Assembly: GCA_000233775.1 (NCBI GenBank)
Contig: CP003096.1
Coordinates: forward strand, 1,266,501-1,330,500
From: Thermovirga lienii DSM 17291
Lineage (GTDB): Bacteria; Synergistota; Synergistia; Synergistales; Thermovirgaceae
Direction: 5' to 3'
Length of the DNA: 64,000 nucleotides
Shown: piece by piece, positions 16,819-25,445 of the stretch
How the letters are laid out: each line of letters begins with the position of its first letter
Numbering within the stretch: the first letter of the stretch is position 1
Program-made: the position numbers and the translations under genes
Notes under the pieces: generated by a model
Told to the model about the DNA's origin: nothing
What the model saw: only the letters and a program-made list of their open reading frames with translations
Databases searched by the model: none

Positions 16819-17373
16819 ATGAAACTCTTTGACCTCAGTGCCCAAAAAAGTCAATTTCTACTCATCGACGCTCAGGAAAAACTAGTGCCCATGGTGGAAA
16901 ACGAGAGAAAATTCTTGAGAAATGTAAAAATCCTTCTCAAAGCCTGTGAATTAATGGAAATCCCCGTCAAATACACTGAACACTACCCCTCCGGCCTGGG
17001 GGCTACTGTAAAAGAGCTCCTTGATGGAATGCCACAGAATAGCCGAAGCTTCGAAAAGATCCATTTCTCCTGCTGTGAAGAAAAAGATTTCCACACTTTC
17101 TTGCAGTTTGCCGGAAGAGATCAAATAATCGTGGCAGGAATAGAAACTCATATCTGTGTCCTACAAACGGTGTCCGATCTGATAAATCAAGAGTATCAAG
17201 TTTTCGTGGCAGCGGATGCGTGCTCAAGTAGGAACATAGAGAACCACAACATGGCATTGGAAACCATGAGGCAATTCGGCGCAGTGGTGCTTCCGACGGA
17301 ATCTATAATCTACAGGTTGCTCCGACGCGCTGGAACTCAAACATTCAAGAGCCTTCTACCTTATTTCAAATAA
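16819..17373 (+). CDS. Isochorismatase-like cysteine hydrolase (YcaC/nicotinamidase superfamily)
   Basis: A 184-residue cysteine hydrolase of the isochorismatase-like superfamily. The catalytic triad can be placed: Asp in FLLIDAQEKL near residue 17, Lys in SFEKIHFS near 80, and Cys in GIETHICVLQT near 113, preceded by the usual cis-peptide region. Members split amides, ureido groups or vinyl ethers; this one lies closest in wording to the YcaC branch of unknown substrate. The ATG at 16819 is best spaced from GGGGTGA. A -10-like TATAAT lies near 16756 with a weak -35. It is followed 11 bp later by a metallo-beta-lactamase-fold gene in the same direction. Confidence 0.88.
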   Translation: MKLFDLSAQKSQFLLIDAQEKLVPMVENERKFLRNVKILLKACELMEIPVKYTEHYPSGLGATVKELLDGMPQNSRSFEKIHFSCCEEKDFHTFLQFAGRDQIIVAGIETHICVLQTVSDLINQEYQVFVAADACSSRNIENHNMALETMRQFGAVVLPTESIIYRLLRRAGTQTFKSLLPYFK

Positions 17374-17384
17374 ACTAAACAATA

Positions 17385-18212
17385 ATGAACGAACAAAAAA
17401 CTTTGCCAAATAGGTCACCTCAATCCTTTATTCGTTTTCTCGGCACAGGTGGAAGCCGTTTCACCGTAATGAGCCAATTGAGGGCATCAGGGGGCCTGTG
17501 GTTTCAGTGGGGGAAAATGGCCTTTTCGATAGATCCTGGCCCGGGCTCCCTGGTGAGAATGCACCAAAACACTCCCCCGTTGGACCCCGCTAGTCTGGAC
17601 GGTATATTACTAAGCCATAAACACCTGGATCACTCCTCCGATTTAAACGTTCTGGTTGAAGCCATGACTGGAGGGGGATTCACTAAAAGGGGCATCCTAA
17701 TAGCGCCATCCGATGCATTAAATGGCGAAGAAAAAATTCTTTATAGTTACTTGAAACCCAAAATATCTAAAATTTATTCATGGAGGGACGGCGAGGAATA
17801 CAGCCTTTCTCCAGATGGAAAATTGAAAGTAGAAGGTGTTTCTCTCATACACCACGGAGTTGAATGTTACGGAATGATCTTCAGAGAGGGGAATGAGCCT
17901 CTATGGGGATTAATAAGCGACACCAAGCTGGAAAGTCACTGGATAAAAAGATTCTCGGGGTGCTCTGTCCTTGTAATCAATATGACCTTGTCTCACAAAA
18001 GAGCGAACCTGGACCATTTGTCACCCGAGGATGTTAAAGTAATAATAGAAGAACTGAACCCAGCGCTAACGATCATCACCCATTTCGGCAGAGGCGTGCT
18101 TAAAGAGGGACCATGTAAAATAGCTGAAAGACTGTCCATTAATGGACATCGCATCGTACCTGCAGAAGATGGATTAATTGTAAACTTGGGTAAATTTTCT
18201 GATAACATATAA
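17385..18212 (+). CDS. Metallo-beta-lactamase-fold hydrolase
   Basis: A 275-residue MBL-fold protein. The metal motif HKHLDH (LLSHKHLDHSSDLN near residue 78) is complete. Further ligands are likely at HHG near 147, SDTK near 175 and THFG near 232. The layout resembles the RNase Z / phosphodiesterase-like branch (Lactamase_B_2), without the RNase Z exosite, so I infer a phosphodiester or lactone hydrolase without naming a substrate. No signal peptide. It forms a plus-strand run with the isochorismatase-like gene 11 bp before and malic enzyme 42 bp after. Confidence 0.82.
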   Translation: MNEQKTLPNRSPQSFIRFLGTGGSRFTVMSQLRASGGLWFQWGKMAFSIDPGPGSLVRMHQNTPPLDPASLDGILLSHKHLDHSSDLNVLVEAMTGGGFTKRGILIAPSDALNGEEKILYSYLKPKISKIYSWRDGEEYSLSPDGKLKVEGVSLIHHGVECYGMIFREGNEPLWGLISDTKLESHWIKRFSGCSVLVINMTLSHKRANLDHLSPEDVKVIIEELNPALTIITHFGRGVLKEGPCKIAERLSINGHRIVPAEDGLIVNLGKFSDNI

Positions 18213-18254
18213 CTCTGAAGGGTACGTGAATTTAGATTAAGGAGGTTTCAACCA

Positions 18255-19499
18255 ATGGTCCTGGACAAAATAAAGGCATTAGAACTCCACAGGAGAACGA
18301 AGGGCAAATTTGATATATACCCGACTATCAACATAAACAACGAGGAAGATCTATCCCTGGCCTACATCCCCGGCAGTGTACCTGCAGCTTTAGCGATAAA
18401 AGATGACATTGGGAAAAGTTATGAATATACAGGTAGGGGAAACAGAATAGCCGTGATCACTGATGGCAGCGCGGTCTTGGGATTAGGAAGGGTGGGCCCA
18501 TATGCTGCAATGCCCGTGATAGAAGGCAAATGCCTTATTTTTAAACTCTTTGGCGACGTCAACGCAATTCCTATATGCCTGGACTGCCATGATGTGGAAG
18601 AAATAGTGCATATAGCAGCTACACTTTCTCCATCGTTTGGAGGTATAAACATAGAAGACATATCCTCCCCTAGAACGTTCATGATAGTAAGGGAACTACA
18701 AAACAAAGTTGACATACCGGTTTTGTGCGATGATCAACACGGGACGGCCGTGGTAGTACTAGCTGCTCTCTGGAATGCCCTTGAGGTCCAAGGAAGAAAA
18801 ATTGAGGACCTAAAGATCGTAGTATGTGGTGCAGGAGCAGCAGGTATCTCTGTAACCGAACTGTTACTGGCGGCAGGAGCTAAAAATATAATAGTTTTAA
18901 ACAGCTCCGGCATACTTTCTGAATCCAACCCCCACATGAACAACATCCAGCAGGAACTAGCCCTCAAGACAAACCCCGAGGGTATCAAAGGCGGACTATC
19001 TGAAGCCATTGAGGGGGCTCACCTATTTATAGGGCTCTCAAAGGGAAACATCCTAAAGCCTCAACATATACGCAAAATGGGTAAGGACCCAATAATCTTC
19101 GCAATGGCTTTACCTGAACCAGAAATACACCCCGAAGAAGCTTATGCAGCTGGTGCTTCGATAGTGGGCACAGGGTTACCCGAATATCCCAACGCCATGC
19201 CAAACCTTCACACATCACCAGGCATAATGAGGGGACTTCTAGATGTGAGAGCAACTTGCTTATCAACGACCATGTTACTTGAGGCCGCAAGGGCTCTTGC
19301 CAACGTAGTAGACAGAAGACGGTTGTCCCCACAAAAAATAACCCCGGATGTCTTCTGCGACGAGGTCAGCCCATGTGTCGCTGAAGCCGTTGGACAAGCT
19401 GCAATAAGGGAAGGTTTTGCATCACTTACATTGCCAGAGGGACAAATATACCATAACCTATGGGAAAGCCTCTACGGGAACAAGTTATCCCGGCACTGA
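18255..19499 (+). CDS. NAD(P)-dependent malic enzyme
   Basis: A 414-residue short-form bacterial malic enzyme, which decarboxylates malate to pyruvate with reduction of NAD(P). The N-terminal domain has the catalytic region (SLAYIPGSVPAALAI with the conserved Tyr, and AVITDGSAVLGLG). The metal/substrate segment CDDQHGTAVV lies near residue 157. The dinucleotide fold shows VVCGAGAAGISV near 190. Cytoplasmic. Start ATG has an ideal AAGGAGGT site. Length matches the SfcA-like short family without a phosphotransacetylase domain. It links C4 acids and pyruvate in this fermentative metabolism. Confidence 0.95.
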   Translation: MVLDKIKALELHRRTKGKFDIYPTININNEEDLSLAYIPGSVPAALAIKDDIGKSYEYTGRGNRIAVITDGSAVLGLGRVGPYAAMPVIEGKCLIFKLFGDVNAIPICLDCHDVEEIVHIAATLSPSFGGINIEDISSPRTFMIVRELQNKVDIPVLCDDQHGTAVVVLAALWNALEVQGRKIEDLKIVVCGAGAAGISVTELLLAAGAKNIIVLNSSGILSESNPHMNNIQQELALKTNPEGIKGGLSEAIEGAHLFIGLSKGNILKPQHIRKMGKDPIIFAMALPEPEIHPEEAYAAGASIVGTGLPEYPNAMPNLHTSPGIMRGLLDVRATCLSTTMLLEAARALANVVDRRRLSPQKITPDVFCDEVSPCVAEAVGQAAIREGFASLTLPEGQIYHNLWESLYGNKLSRH

Positions 19500-19507
19500 C
19501 GATACAC

Positions 19508-19574
19508 AAGGGTCCTCTTAACTATCTAATTATCCAAGCGTAGCGTACGCTCAAAAGCTAAGAGGGCCTTTTTT
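19508..19574 (+). terminator. Possible terminator of the malic enzyme gene
   Basis: AAGGGTCCTCTTA (19508-19520) and TAAGAGGGCCTT (19559-19570) can pair with one bulge, and six T follow. The loop is long (38 bases) and holds a smaller AGCGTACGCT palindrome. It overlaps the end of the convergent alkyltransferase gene. The long loop makes this uncertain. Confidence 0.35.
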
Positions 19575-20035
19575 AATTCTATTCCCTCGGGACCTCCATA
19601 GCCTCTCATACTTCCGTCAGAACCTACAACTCGATGACATGGCACAAAAAGAGCCCATGGATTGCTTCTCATTATAGTACCTACGGCCCTCGAAGCTCTA
19701 ACGTTTCCAGCAAGATAAGCAACTTCTTTGTAAGTTAAGGTACTACCAAAGGGAATGGAATATACAGTCTCATATACCTTCATAGTGAAAGGCTGAGGTT
19801 TCTTGTAAGCGCAAAAAACAACATCAACTTTATGGCCGTTCCAAAAATCACGCCAGGCACATTTAAGCCAATCTGGGGGATTGGACTCTTGGATGCTTCT
19901 GAAGCGCTCGTCATTCGTGGTTGTGGTTCTAACTATTCCCTCATCACTCCACACCACCCACCAAGTACCTAAAGACGAAGAAAGACAACACTTCGCTAAT
20001 TGAGTATTCTCGGGTATGACCTTTAGCTTCACCAT
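19526..20035 (-). CDS. ogt: Methylated-DNA--protein-cysteine S-methyltransferase
   Basis: A 169-residue suicide repair protein that moves alkyl groups from O6-alkylguanine to its own cysteine. The active-site motif PCHRVVGSDGSMRGYGGP lies near residue 128-145, preceded by the helix-turn-helix region (TLTYKEVAYLAGNVRASRAVG). Its N-terminal domain is short and degenerate. The ATG at 20035 has an AAAGGTGG site. It overlaps the end of the membrane methyltransferase gene by 7 bp, so it is translated with the genes upstream although its role is separate. Confidence 0.93.
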   Translation of the reverse strand: MVKLKVIPENTQLAKCCLSSSLGTWWVVWSDEGIVRTTTTNDERFRSIQESNPPDWLKCAWRDFWNGHKVDVVFCAYKKPQPFTMKVYETVYSIPFGSTLTYKEVAYLAGNVRASRAVGTIMRSNPWALFVPCHRVVGSDGSMRGYGGPEGIELKKALLAFERTLRLDN

Positions 20036-20616
20036 AAAACGCCACCTTTGAAAATTAGAATGAAAGTGCCCAATACTGTAATTGCCAAGGAATACCTCTC
20101 GCTTATCCACAAAATTCTCAAATCGAAAGGACCTCTAAGCCTATCAAGAGCAATCATTCCTTTAGGGAAAAACCTGCCCGTCTGTTTCTTGTAATTATTA
20201 TATTCTTCAGGGAACTTGTTCCCTAAATATTTTTCTTCCCAAGGAACTATCAACATCCCGTAAAGCAACACGAAAACCACCAAAAAAACAACTAGTGCCA
20301 ATAAGCTTCCAGATATTAGAGCCCATCCAAGACCAATCAAACCATTGCCTATATATAGAGGGTTTCTAACTAGGCCATAAGGCCCCCATGTTATCAGCTG
20401 CTCTGCCTTAACAGATTCCCCTCTGTACTTTTTTATGGTCCCGGCCGCCCACAGTCGAATTAACTGCCCCAAAACAACTAAAGGTAATCCTAAATAAATA
20501 GAACCTCTACTGGGCTCCGCCAAGAAATAAACCACAAAAAATAGGAGGGTCCATACTCCTCCTCTATACTTGAAGGCCAACGCCCTGATGTGCTCTCTAT
20601 TAGTTTCAAATCTCAA
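20029..20616 (-). CDS. Isoprenylcysteine carboxyl methyltransferase-like membrane protein
   Basis: A 195-residue integral membrane protein with four to five hydrophobic segments and the ICMT/PEMT signature GPYGLVRNPLYIGN near residue 78-91, then VPWEEKYLG near 125 and FPEEYNNYKKQTGRFFP. This family uses S-adenosylmethionine to methylate lipid or isoprenoid groups; in bacteria the substrates are mostly unknown. A TTG at 20616, preceded by AGGAGAGC, starts directly after the stop of the flippase-like gene (TGATTG), so the two are translationally coupled. Confidence 0.85.
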   Translation of the reverse strand: MRFETNREHIRALAFKYRGGVWTLLFFVVYFLAEPSRGSIYLGLPLVVLGQLIRLWAAGTIKKYRGESVKAEQLITWGPYGLVRNPLYIGNGLIGLGWALISGSLLALVVFLVVFVLLYGMLIVPWEEKYLGNKFPEEYNNYKKQTGRFFPKGMIALDRLRGPFDLRILWISERYSLAITVLGTFILIFKGGVLW

Positions 20617-21669
20617 TCAGCTCTCCTCCTCGTCGTTGCTAGTATAGCCACTTAACACTTTCTCAGCCCCGCCCCACCCAAGCAATAAAACCGCGGTCAC
20701 GGCCCCCATGGCAATAGACAAATATTCTGTGAACAACCTCCAAGTTATAGCTACAACACCCGCCATGTTCCAGGGAACCAGAAAAGCAAATATAGCAGTT
20801 CCTCCACCCTCTGCGACCCCGCTTGCTCCTGGCGTTGGAACGAAATACAAAAGAAACATAAGCAGCGCCTGGGCAAAAAAAGCTTCTATATAAGACACAT
20901 TAAAACCTAACGCCCATATAATACATGGTAGTATGGAGAATAGCGCTATCATTTGGAGCCAGGATACCAAGAAGGCTAACAAAAACTTTGCAAGGCCTGA
21001 CGTAAAAAACAGCTGGAAATTTCTATTGTAATTATCTATTTCTCTGTAAGCTCTCCTGACAAACTTAAGCACTCTTTTCTTCCTTACTAACCCCCATCTG
21101 TTCAAGAATAAAATAATCGCCCCAGACAACTTCTTTATCAAATTGGGACGAAGCAAACTGAGAACTACTATCACCCACATAGCCATCACAAATATGGCAA
21201 CGTAATATAACGCTCCCTTCAGGAGGAGCTTGCCCTTCATAAGCTCAGGCACATATAGCAAAGCCATAGGAACCACGATGCCTATTTGAAGCAGCGTCAT
21301 CAATGTCCCTACTAAAGTAATAGCTATTCCTTTCCCTATGGGGATACCACTCTTATAGAGGAAATAGACTTGGAAAGGTCCTCCGCCACTCTGCATGGGC
21401 GTAATTGCACAGCCAAAATACCTCAGCCAATTGAGCAAAAATGCAAATTTATATGAAATATGCTCTCCTGCCGCAGCAACCACAGAGTGTAGCTTATATG
21501 CATCCAGACACCAAGAAAGGATCAATAATAGGAAAACGTAACCTAGCATCTTCACATTTGCTTTGGCAAGCACATCTATGGTATTCAAATCTATGCTAGA
21601 TAATAGTACTATAGAACTTACCAAAAACGACAGGCCCAAAAACAATGCCAGGCCCTTCCTCACCGTCAA
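20617..21669 (-). CDS. Lysylphosphatidylglycerol-synthetase-like TM protein / flippase-like
   Basis: A membrane protein of about 350 residues with eight or more hydrophobic segments. It fits the UPF0104/LPG_synthase_TM family by the segment TPMQSGGGPFQVYFLYK near residue 95 and PTPGASGVAEGGG near 282. Proteins with only this membrane half are called flippase-like; the soluble lysyl-transferase half of MprF is absent. The start is uncertain: TTG at 21669 is well placed after GAGGTGA, TTG at 21687 would overlap gmhB. It lies directly after the GDP-heptose genes, so it may move or process a glycan-lipid. That is inference. Confidence 0.82.
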   Translation of the reverse strand: MTVRKGLALFLGLSFLVSSIVLLSSIDLNTIDVLAKANVKMLGYVFLLLILSWCLDAYKLHSVVAAAGEHISYKFAFLLNWLRYFGCAITPMQSGGGPFQVYFLYKSGIPIGKGIAITLVGTLMTLLQIGIVVPMALLYVPELMKGKLLLKGALYYVAIFVMAMWVIVVLSLLRPNLIKKLSGAIILFLNRWGLVRKKRVLKFVRRAYREIDNYNRNFQLFFTSGLAKFLLAFLVSWLQMIALFSILPCIIWALGFNVSYIEAFFAQALLMFLLYFVPTPGASGVAEGGGTAIFAFLVPWNMAGVVAITWRLFTEYLSIAMGAVTAVLLLGWGGAEKVLSGYTSNDEEES

Positions 21670-21679
21670 TGAGATCACC

Positions 21680-22258
21680 TCAAGCAATAAGTTGACTTTC
21701 TTTCAAAATAACTTTAGCCGCCGCCTGTATATCTTCGCACACAGGAACCTTTATTCCGGCCTTCACTAGCTCTGCCTCAGTCTCTCGGCCGTAACCAGTT
21801 AAAACTAACACGGCTTTTATTCCAACGCTTTTAGCAGTCATTATATCCGACTTTTTATCTCCTATTATCCAGGAACGGCGCAGATCCAAGTCGTGTTCAG
21901 AAGCTGCCCTCAATACCATGCCCGGTTCCGGCTTCCTGCAATTACATTTCTGCCTGTAGCTTTCCTTTCCCTCTGTGGGGTGGTGAGGGCAAAAGTAAAA
22001 TCCATCTATCTCGCACCCCTGCTTTCCTAATATGTGCGATATAAATTCATGGGTCTTTTGCACAAAAGTCTCAGTGAAATAGCCTCTTGCCACACCACTC
22101 TGGTTAGTTACGACAAACAGCTTGAACCCTCCAGCACGTAAAGCCGATAGTGCCTCAGGCACTCCTGGGAGGAGCTCTACTTTCTCCAAGGAATCCAAAT
22201 AATCAACTTCCTTTATTATCGTTCCATCCCTATCCAAAAAAACTGCTGGCTGCTTCAT
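21680..22258 (-). CDS. gmhB: D-glycero-D-manno-heptose 1,7-bisphosphate phosphatase
   Basis: A 192-residue HAD-superfamily phosphatase of the GmhB/HisB type. The nucleophile motif is FLDRDGTI at residues 7-14, motif II is VVTNQSGVARG near 50, and motif III/IV is IIGDKKSDIMTA near 132. The zinc loop CPHHP...CNCRKPEPGM near 90-113 is intact. It removes one phosphate from heptose 1,7-bisphosphate in the nucleotide-heptose pathway. It is the fourth gene of the sugar cluster that starts with gmhA. Confidence 0.93.
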   Translation of the reverse strand: MKQPAVFLDRDGTIIKEVDYLDSLEKVELLPGVPEALSALRAGGFKLFVVTNQSGVARGYFTETFVQKTHEFISHILGKQGCEIDGFYFCPHHPTEGKESYRQKCNCRKPEPGMVLRAASEHDLDLRRSWIIGDKKSDIMTAKSVGIKAVLVLTGYGRETEAELVKAGIKVPVCEDIQAAAKVILKESQLIA

Positions 22259-22294
22259 TGGACCCGTTCCTTCAAGGGGCAGTCATATACTATA

Positions 22295-23260
22295 CTACTC
22301 TTTGTTGGACAAAATAGTTTTCCACCAATCTACCATATCTTTTACGGTCTTACGCAAAGGGATTTTCTGGAACCATCCAGTTGCTTCCTTGAGTTTGGTT
22401 AAATCGCTCCAATATATGGGCTCATCAACTTCTCTAACCAGTGATGGGTCCGTTACAACTTCGGGCTTTTGAGGACAGTCTTCCAATACCAAATCTAATA
22501 ATTCCTTTATTGAAAAGGCCTTTTCACCGGCTACGTTATAAGCCTCTCCTGATTTTCCCTTCTCCTGTAAGCTCAAAAAGGCTTCTACTGCATCTCTGAC
22601 ATCCAGGAACGCTCTTTTGGTGTGAAGGTTGCCAACTGGGAATCCCCCCTGCAGTTTTCCTAAATCCCACAGTGCCCTTCTATAGGTGAAATCTGAGACG
22701 ACCTCTCCAGTCCTCCTGGGACCTACACAGTTTCCGATTCTGAGCCTTATTATATCAAGACCGTAAGCCCTGAAATACGTGTCTCCCAGTAAATCCTGCC
22801 CTGCTTTCGACATTCCGTAAACATGGGCGGGGCGAAAAGGTTGATCCTCCCCCACCGGAGTCTCCTCGACCTTTATGAAACCATAAGCGGCCGTAGAAGA
22901 AGCAAGCATTATGCGACAAGATGAAAGGCCTGTCCTTATGACGCTTTCAAACAGGTTTAAGGTTCCGAGAACGTTGGTTTCCACAGTGTAGCTGGGAAAT
23001 TTATAAGACTCCATGGGATAGCTTTGAGCAGCCAAATGATAAATAACATCCGGCTTGAAATCTGCCAAAGCCTCTTCAATGTGGGGTCTATACCTGACAT
23101 CAATGTTGTAAAGTCTTTCCGCGTACCTAGAAGGAACTTCCATGGTGTTTGTAGGCCTAAAATATGAACCTCCCACCACAAAACCTGCCTCAGCTAGTCT
23201 TTGAGCTAAATGCCCTCCGATAAAACCACCAATCCCAGTGATAAAAACTCGTTTACCCAT
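22295..23260 (-). CDS. NAD-dependent epimerase/dehydratase (GDP-mannose 4,6-dehydratase-like)
   Basis: A 321-residue extended short-chain dehydrogenase/reductase. The NAD-binding motif GIGGFIGGHLAQ lies near residue 9-20. The catalytic Ser/Thr region is LASSTAAYG near 123, and Tyr-x3-Lys is VYGMSKAG near 148. LRIGNCVGPRR near 173 is the substrate loop typical of GDP-mannose dehydratases. In this cluster it may act on GDP-heptose, for example as a GDP-heptose 4,6-dehydratase (DmhA-like) leading to 6-deoxyheptose. That substrate is inferred from neighbours. It lies between the nucleotidyltransferase and gmhB. Confidence 0.85.
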   Translation of the reverse strand: MGKRVFITGIGGFIGGHLAQRLAEAGFVVGGSYFRPTNTMEVPSRYAERLYNIDVRYRPHIEEALADFKPDVIYHLAAQSYPMESYKFPSYTVETNVLGTLNLFESVIRTGLSSCRIMLASSTAAYGFIKVEETPVGEDQPFRPAHVYGMSKAGQDLLGDTYFRAYGLDIIRLRIGNCVGPRRTGEVVSDFTYRRALWDLGKLQGGFPVGNLHTKRAFLDVRDAVEAFLSLQEKGKSGEAYNVAGEKAFSIKELLDLVLEDCPQKPEVVTDPSLVREVDEPIYWSDLTKLKEATGWFQKIPLRKTVKDMVDWWKTILSNKE

Positions 23261-23293
23261 AATTCTTACTTCTCCTTCTCTTTGGTATCTACA

Positions 23294-24034
23294 TTACTGA
23301 CCTATAATCTTTTCACAAATCAAAGGTATATCGCCTTGCGCCTTATAAAAATCCTCCGGCACTCCAATATCTATGAAATATCTGCCTTCTTGTGGAAATG
23401 CATACAGGGCCTTTCCCATGTCTATAAACTGAGGAATCAGCTCATATTCCCAAGAAATCTTCCTGCATGGCACATGTTCCACTAGGGACCTTTCCACCAC
23501 ATACACTCCCCCGTTTATAGACCATTCCCCATTGCTATCTGGAGGCAAGTCCTTCCTTCCAAAGCTTATAACTCGATGATCATCTGCTATCTCCAGGGGG
23601 TCAGTTCTGCTTATGTTCGCCCACTTCCTCGTAGCTATTGTAAGGTCCGAAGCTTTATCTAAGTGGAATCGCGCCATACCGTCAAAATCCACATCGAAAA
23701 AAGTGTCTCCGTTCATAAAGAAGAACCTATCCGCATCTATCCCGTCCAAGGCCAATCTTAATGCTCCTCCTTTATCCATCGGCTCGTCTTCCACACTAAA
23801 GCTTATTGATATTCCCCACTCCTCGCCGTCTCTGCAATACTCCATAATTTGCTCGGCCTCATACCCTAAAAGCAACATGGTCCTTTTAATTCCCCTAGCT
23901 GAAAGTAACGATAAAAGCCAAAATAAGAATGGTTTCCCCCCGACTGGAGCCAAAGCCTTCGGCACATGGTCCACTACGGCCTTGAGACGGGTCCCAAACC
24001 CACCTGCCAGAATTACTGCATAATCAATCACCAC
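23294..24034 (-). CDS. hddC: Heptose 1-phosphate nucleotidyltransferase
   Basis: A 246-residue NTP-transferase. The signature AVILAGGFGTRLKAVVDHVPKAL starts near residue 5, GKPFLFWLL near 31, and the metal-binding MNGDTFFDVD near 105. It lacks the left-handed helix domain of larger enzymes. Size and context match HddC (D-glycero-alpha-D-manno-heptose 1-phosphate guanylyltransferase), but close relatives act on hexoses. I chose GTG at 24034; GTG at 24031 is equally possible. It overlaps the gmhA stop by 11 bp. Confidence 0.85.
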   Translation of the reverse strand: MVIDYAVILAGGFGTRLKAVVDHVPKALAPVGGKPFLFWLLSLLSARGIKRTMLLLGYEAEQIMEYCRDGEEWGISISFSVEDEPMDKGGALRLALDGIDADRFFFMNGDTFFDVDFDGMARFHLDKASDLTIATRKWANISRTDPLEIADDHRVISFGRKDLPPDSNGEWSINGGVYVVERSLVEHVPCRKISWEYELIPQFIDMGKALYAFPQEGRYFIDIGVPEDFYKAQGDIPLICEKIIGQ

Positions 24035-24617
24035 ACAACCACTCCTCAACCAAGCCGCATATTATATGACCTAACATTATATGGGTCTCTTGTATCCTAG
24101 GCGTGTTTGTAGAAGGAACTGATAAAACAACATCACAATACGGTTCGAACGAACTCCTATGGGTTCCAACTAATCCTATAGCCTGCATATTCTTGGTCGT
24201 AGCCGTCTTCAGTGCAGCCAAGACGTTCTTACTCTTCCCGCTAGTGGAAATGGCCACCAAGACATCTCCTTCTTCCCCTAGCCCTTCAAGCTGTCTGGAA
24301 AAAACTTCATCATAAGACATGTCATTTGCCACTGCAGTTAGCACACTTGTATCAACTGTGAGGGCGATCGCCTTGAAGGCCCGCCTATTTTTCTTGTAAC
24401 GCCCCACAAGCTCAGCTGCCATGTGCTGAGCATCTGCTGCAGAACCACCATTTCCGCAGAAATAAACGCATTTCCCTTTGTTTATCGCTTCAGCTATAAT
24501 GTATGCTGCTAAAGCCACATCATCGCAAAAAGCCTTGAAACTTTCCTTGACCTCGATTGCTTCTTCTATCTCGCTTATTACCCTATTCCTAGCCATGTCA
24601 AAGAAAACGTCCCTCAT
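24024..24617 (-). CDS. gmhA: Sedoheptulose 7-phosphate isomerase
   Basis: A 197-residue SIS-domain isomerase. The substrate loop GNGGSAADAQHMAAELVGR near residue 55-73 and STSGKSKNVL near 124 are diagnostic, with the C-terminal TPRIQETHIMLGHIICGLVE segment. It converts sedoheptulose 7-phosphate to heptose 7-phosphate, the first step to nucleotide-heptose. The set here is gmhA, hddC, dehydratase-like, gmhB; the heptose kinase (HddA or HldE) that should act between is not in the window. Confidence 0.94.
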   Translation of the reverse strand: MRDVFFDMARNRVISEIEEAIEVKESFKAFCDDVALAAYIIAEAINKGKCVYFCGNGGSAADAQHMAAELVGRYKKNRRAFKAIALTVDTSVLTAVANDMSYDEVFSRQLEGLGEEGDVLVAISTSGKSKNVLAALKTATTKNMQAIGLVGTHRSSFEPYCDVVLSVPSTNTPRIQETHIMLGHIICGLVEEWLCGD

Positions 24618-24629
24618 TTTCCCACATCC

Positions 24630-25310
24630 TCACTCATCACAACATATGTCCTTCAGTGGCTTCTCCGCCAAGCCTGTTTTCCAGCCTAACACGGCTACCT
24701 GCACTCGGTCCTTCAAGTCCAGTTTCTTCAAAATTCTGCTTATATGGTTCCTCACTGTCTTCTCCGACAACACCATTGCCTTGGCTATCTGCCCATTTGA
24801 GTAACCTTGACTCAACCAATAAACTATCTCCTTCTCTCTTTTGGACAGCTCGTCCAGGCATCTTTTCTGGTATCTTGACATCTTTATCACATCCGGGATT
24901 TCGCCATCAAGATGCCTATCCATATAAGTCTCTCCCCGCAAAAGAGCCCTCACACACCGAATTAATTCTGAGGCCCCGGAAGAGAGCATGACACAAGAGC
25001 AAAAACCACTATCACACAACGTGTAAGCTTTTTCTATCTCGTCATCCTCCAGCAAGACTATATAATTGACACCGCTAGCAACGTTCTTGCATCCAGCCAA
25101 GGATTTCTCGGGCTCAAAACCCAGATCTTTCCCTCTACAAATAACAAGTCTTATGTTGTTTGTCTTCACAACGGTAAGGGCCTCCCAAATATTCGAAACT
25201 CCCTCTACCTTTCCGAGGTCTTTTTCATGGCTCAGGAGTTTAACGAGCGCTTCCCTATACAACCTGCAAGGATCCACAACCACTACCGTCGCATGATCAG
25301 CCAATTTCAA
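24630..25310 (-). CDS. LuxR/NarL-type regulator with degenerate receiver domain
   Basis: A 226-residue protein with the architecture of a NarL response regulator: a receiver-like N-terminal domain (residues 1-125) and a C-terminal LuxR helix-turn-helix (LSKREKEIVYWLSQGYSNGQ to ILKKLDLKDRVQ, about 155-212). In the receiver the phospho-accepting Asp is missing: the strand that should end in Asp reads IRLVICRGKDL. The early acidic pair is reduced to VVDP. It is probably not phosphorylated in the usual way. Cysteines are frequent (about nine), so a redox or metal signal is conceivable but unproven. No kinase gene is adjacent. It lies directly upstream of gmhA (12 bp) and may control the sugar cluster. 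Confidence 0.85.
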   Translation of the reverse strand: MKLADHATVVVVDPCRLYREALVKLLSHEKDLGKVEGVSNIWEALTVVKTNNIRLVICRGKDLGFEPEKSLAGCKNVASGVNYIVLLEDDEIEKAYTLCDSGFCSCVMLSSGASELIRCVRALLRGETYMDRHLDGEIPDVIKMSRYQKRCLDELSKREKEIVYWLSQGYSNGQIAKAMVLSEKTVRNHISRILKKLDLKDRVQVAVLGWKTGLAEKPLKDICCDE

Positions 25311-25445
25311 TCAGGCCCCCAATTTAATAACAACAATAAGGTGTGCTATTATTTACGGGCATTCTCAGCCCGCCAAACATTCTCAGATGTGATTATAACA
25401 TCAAGGATCGGCTTAAATTAGATTAAAGAAGGAGAGAAACATAAA

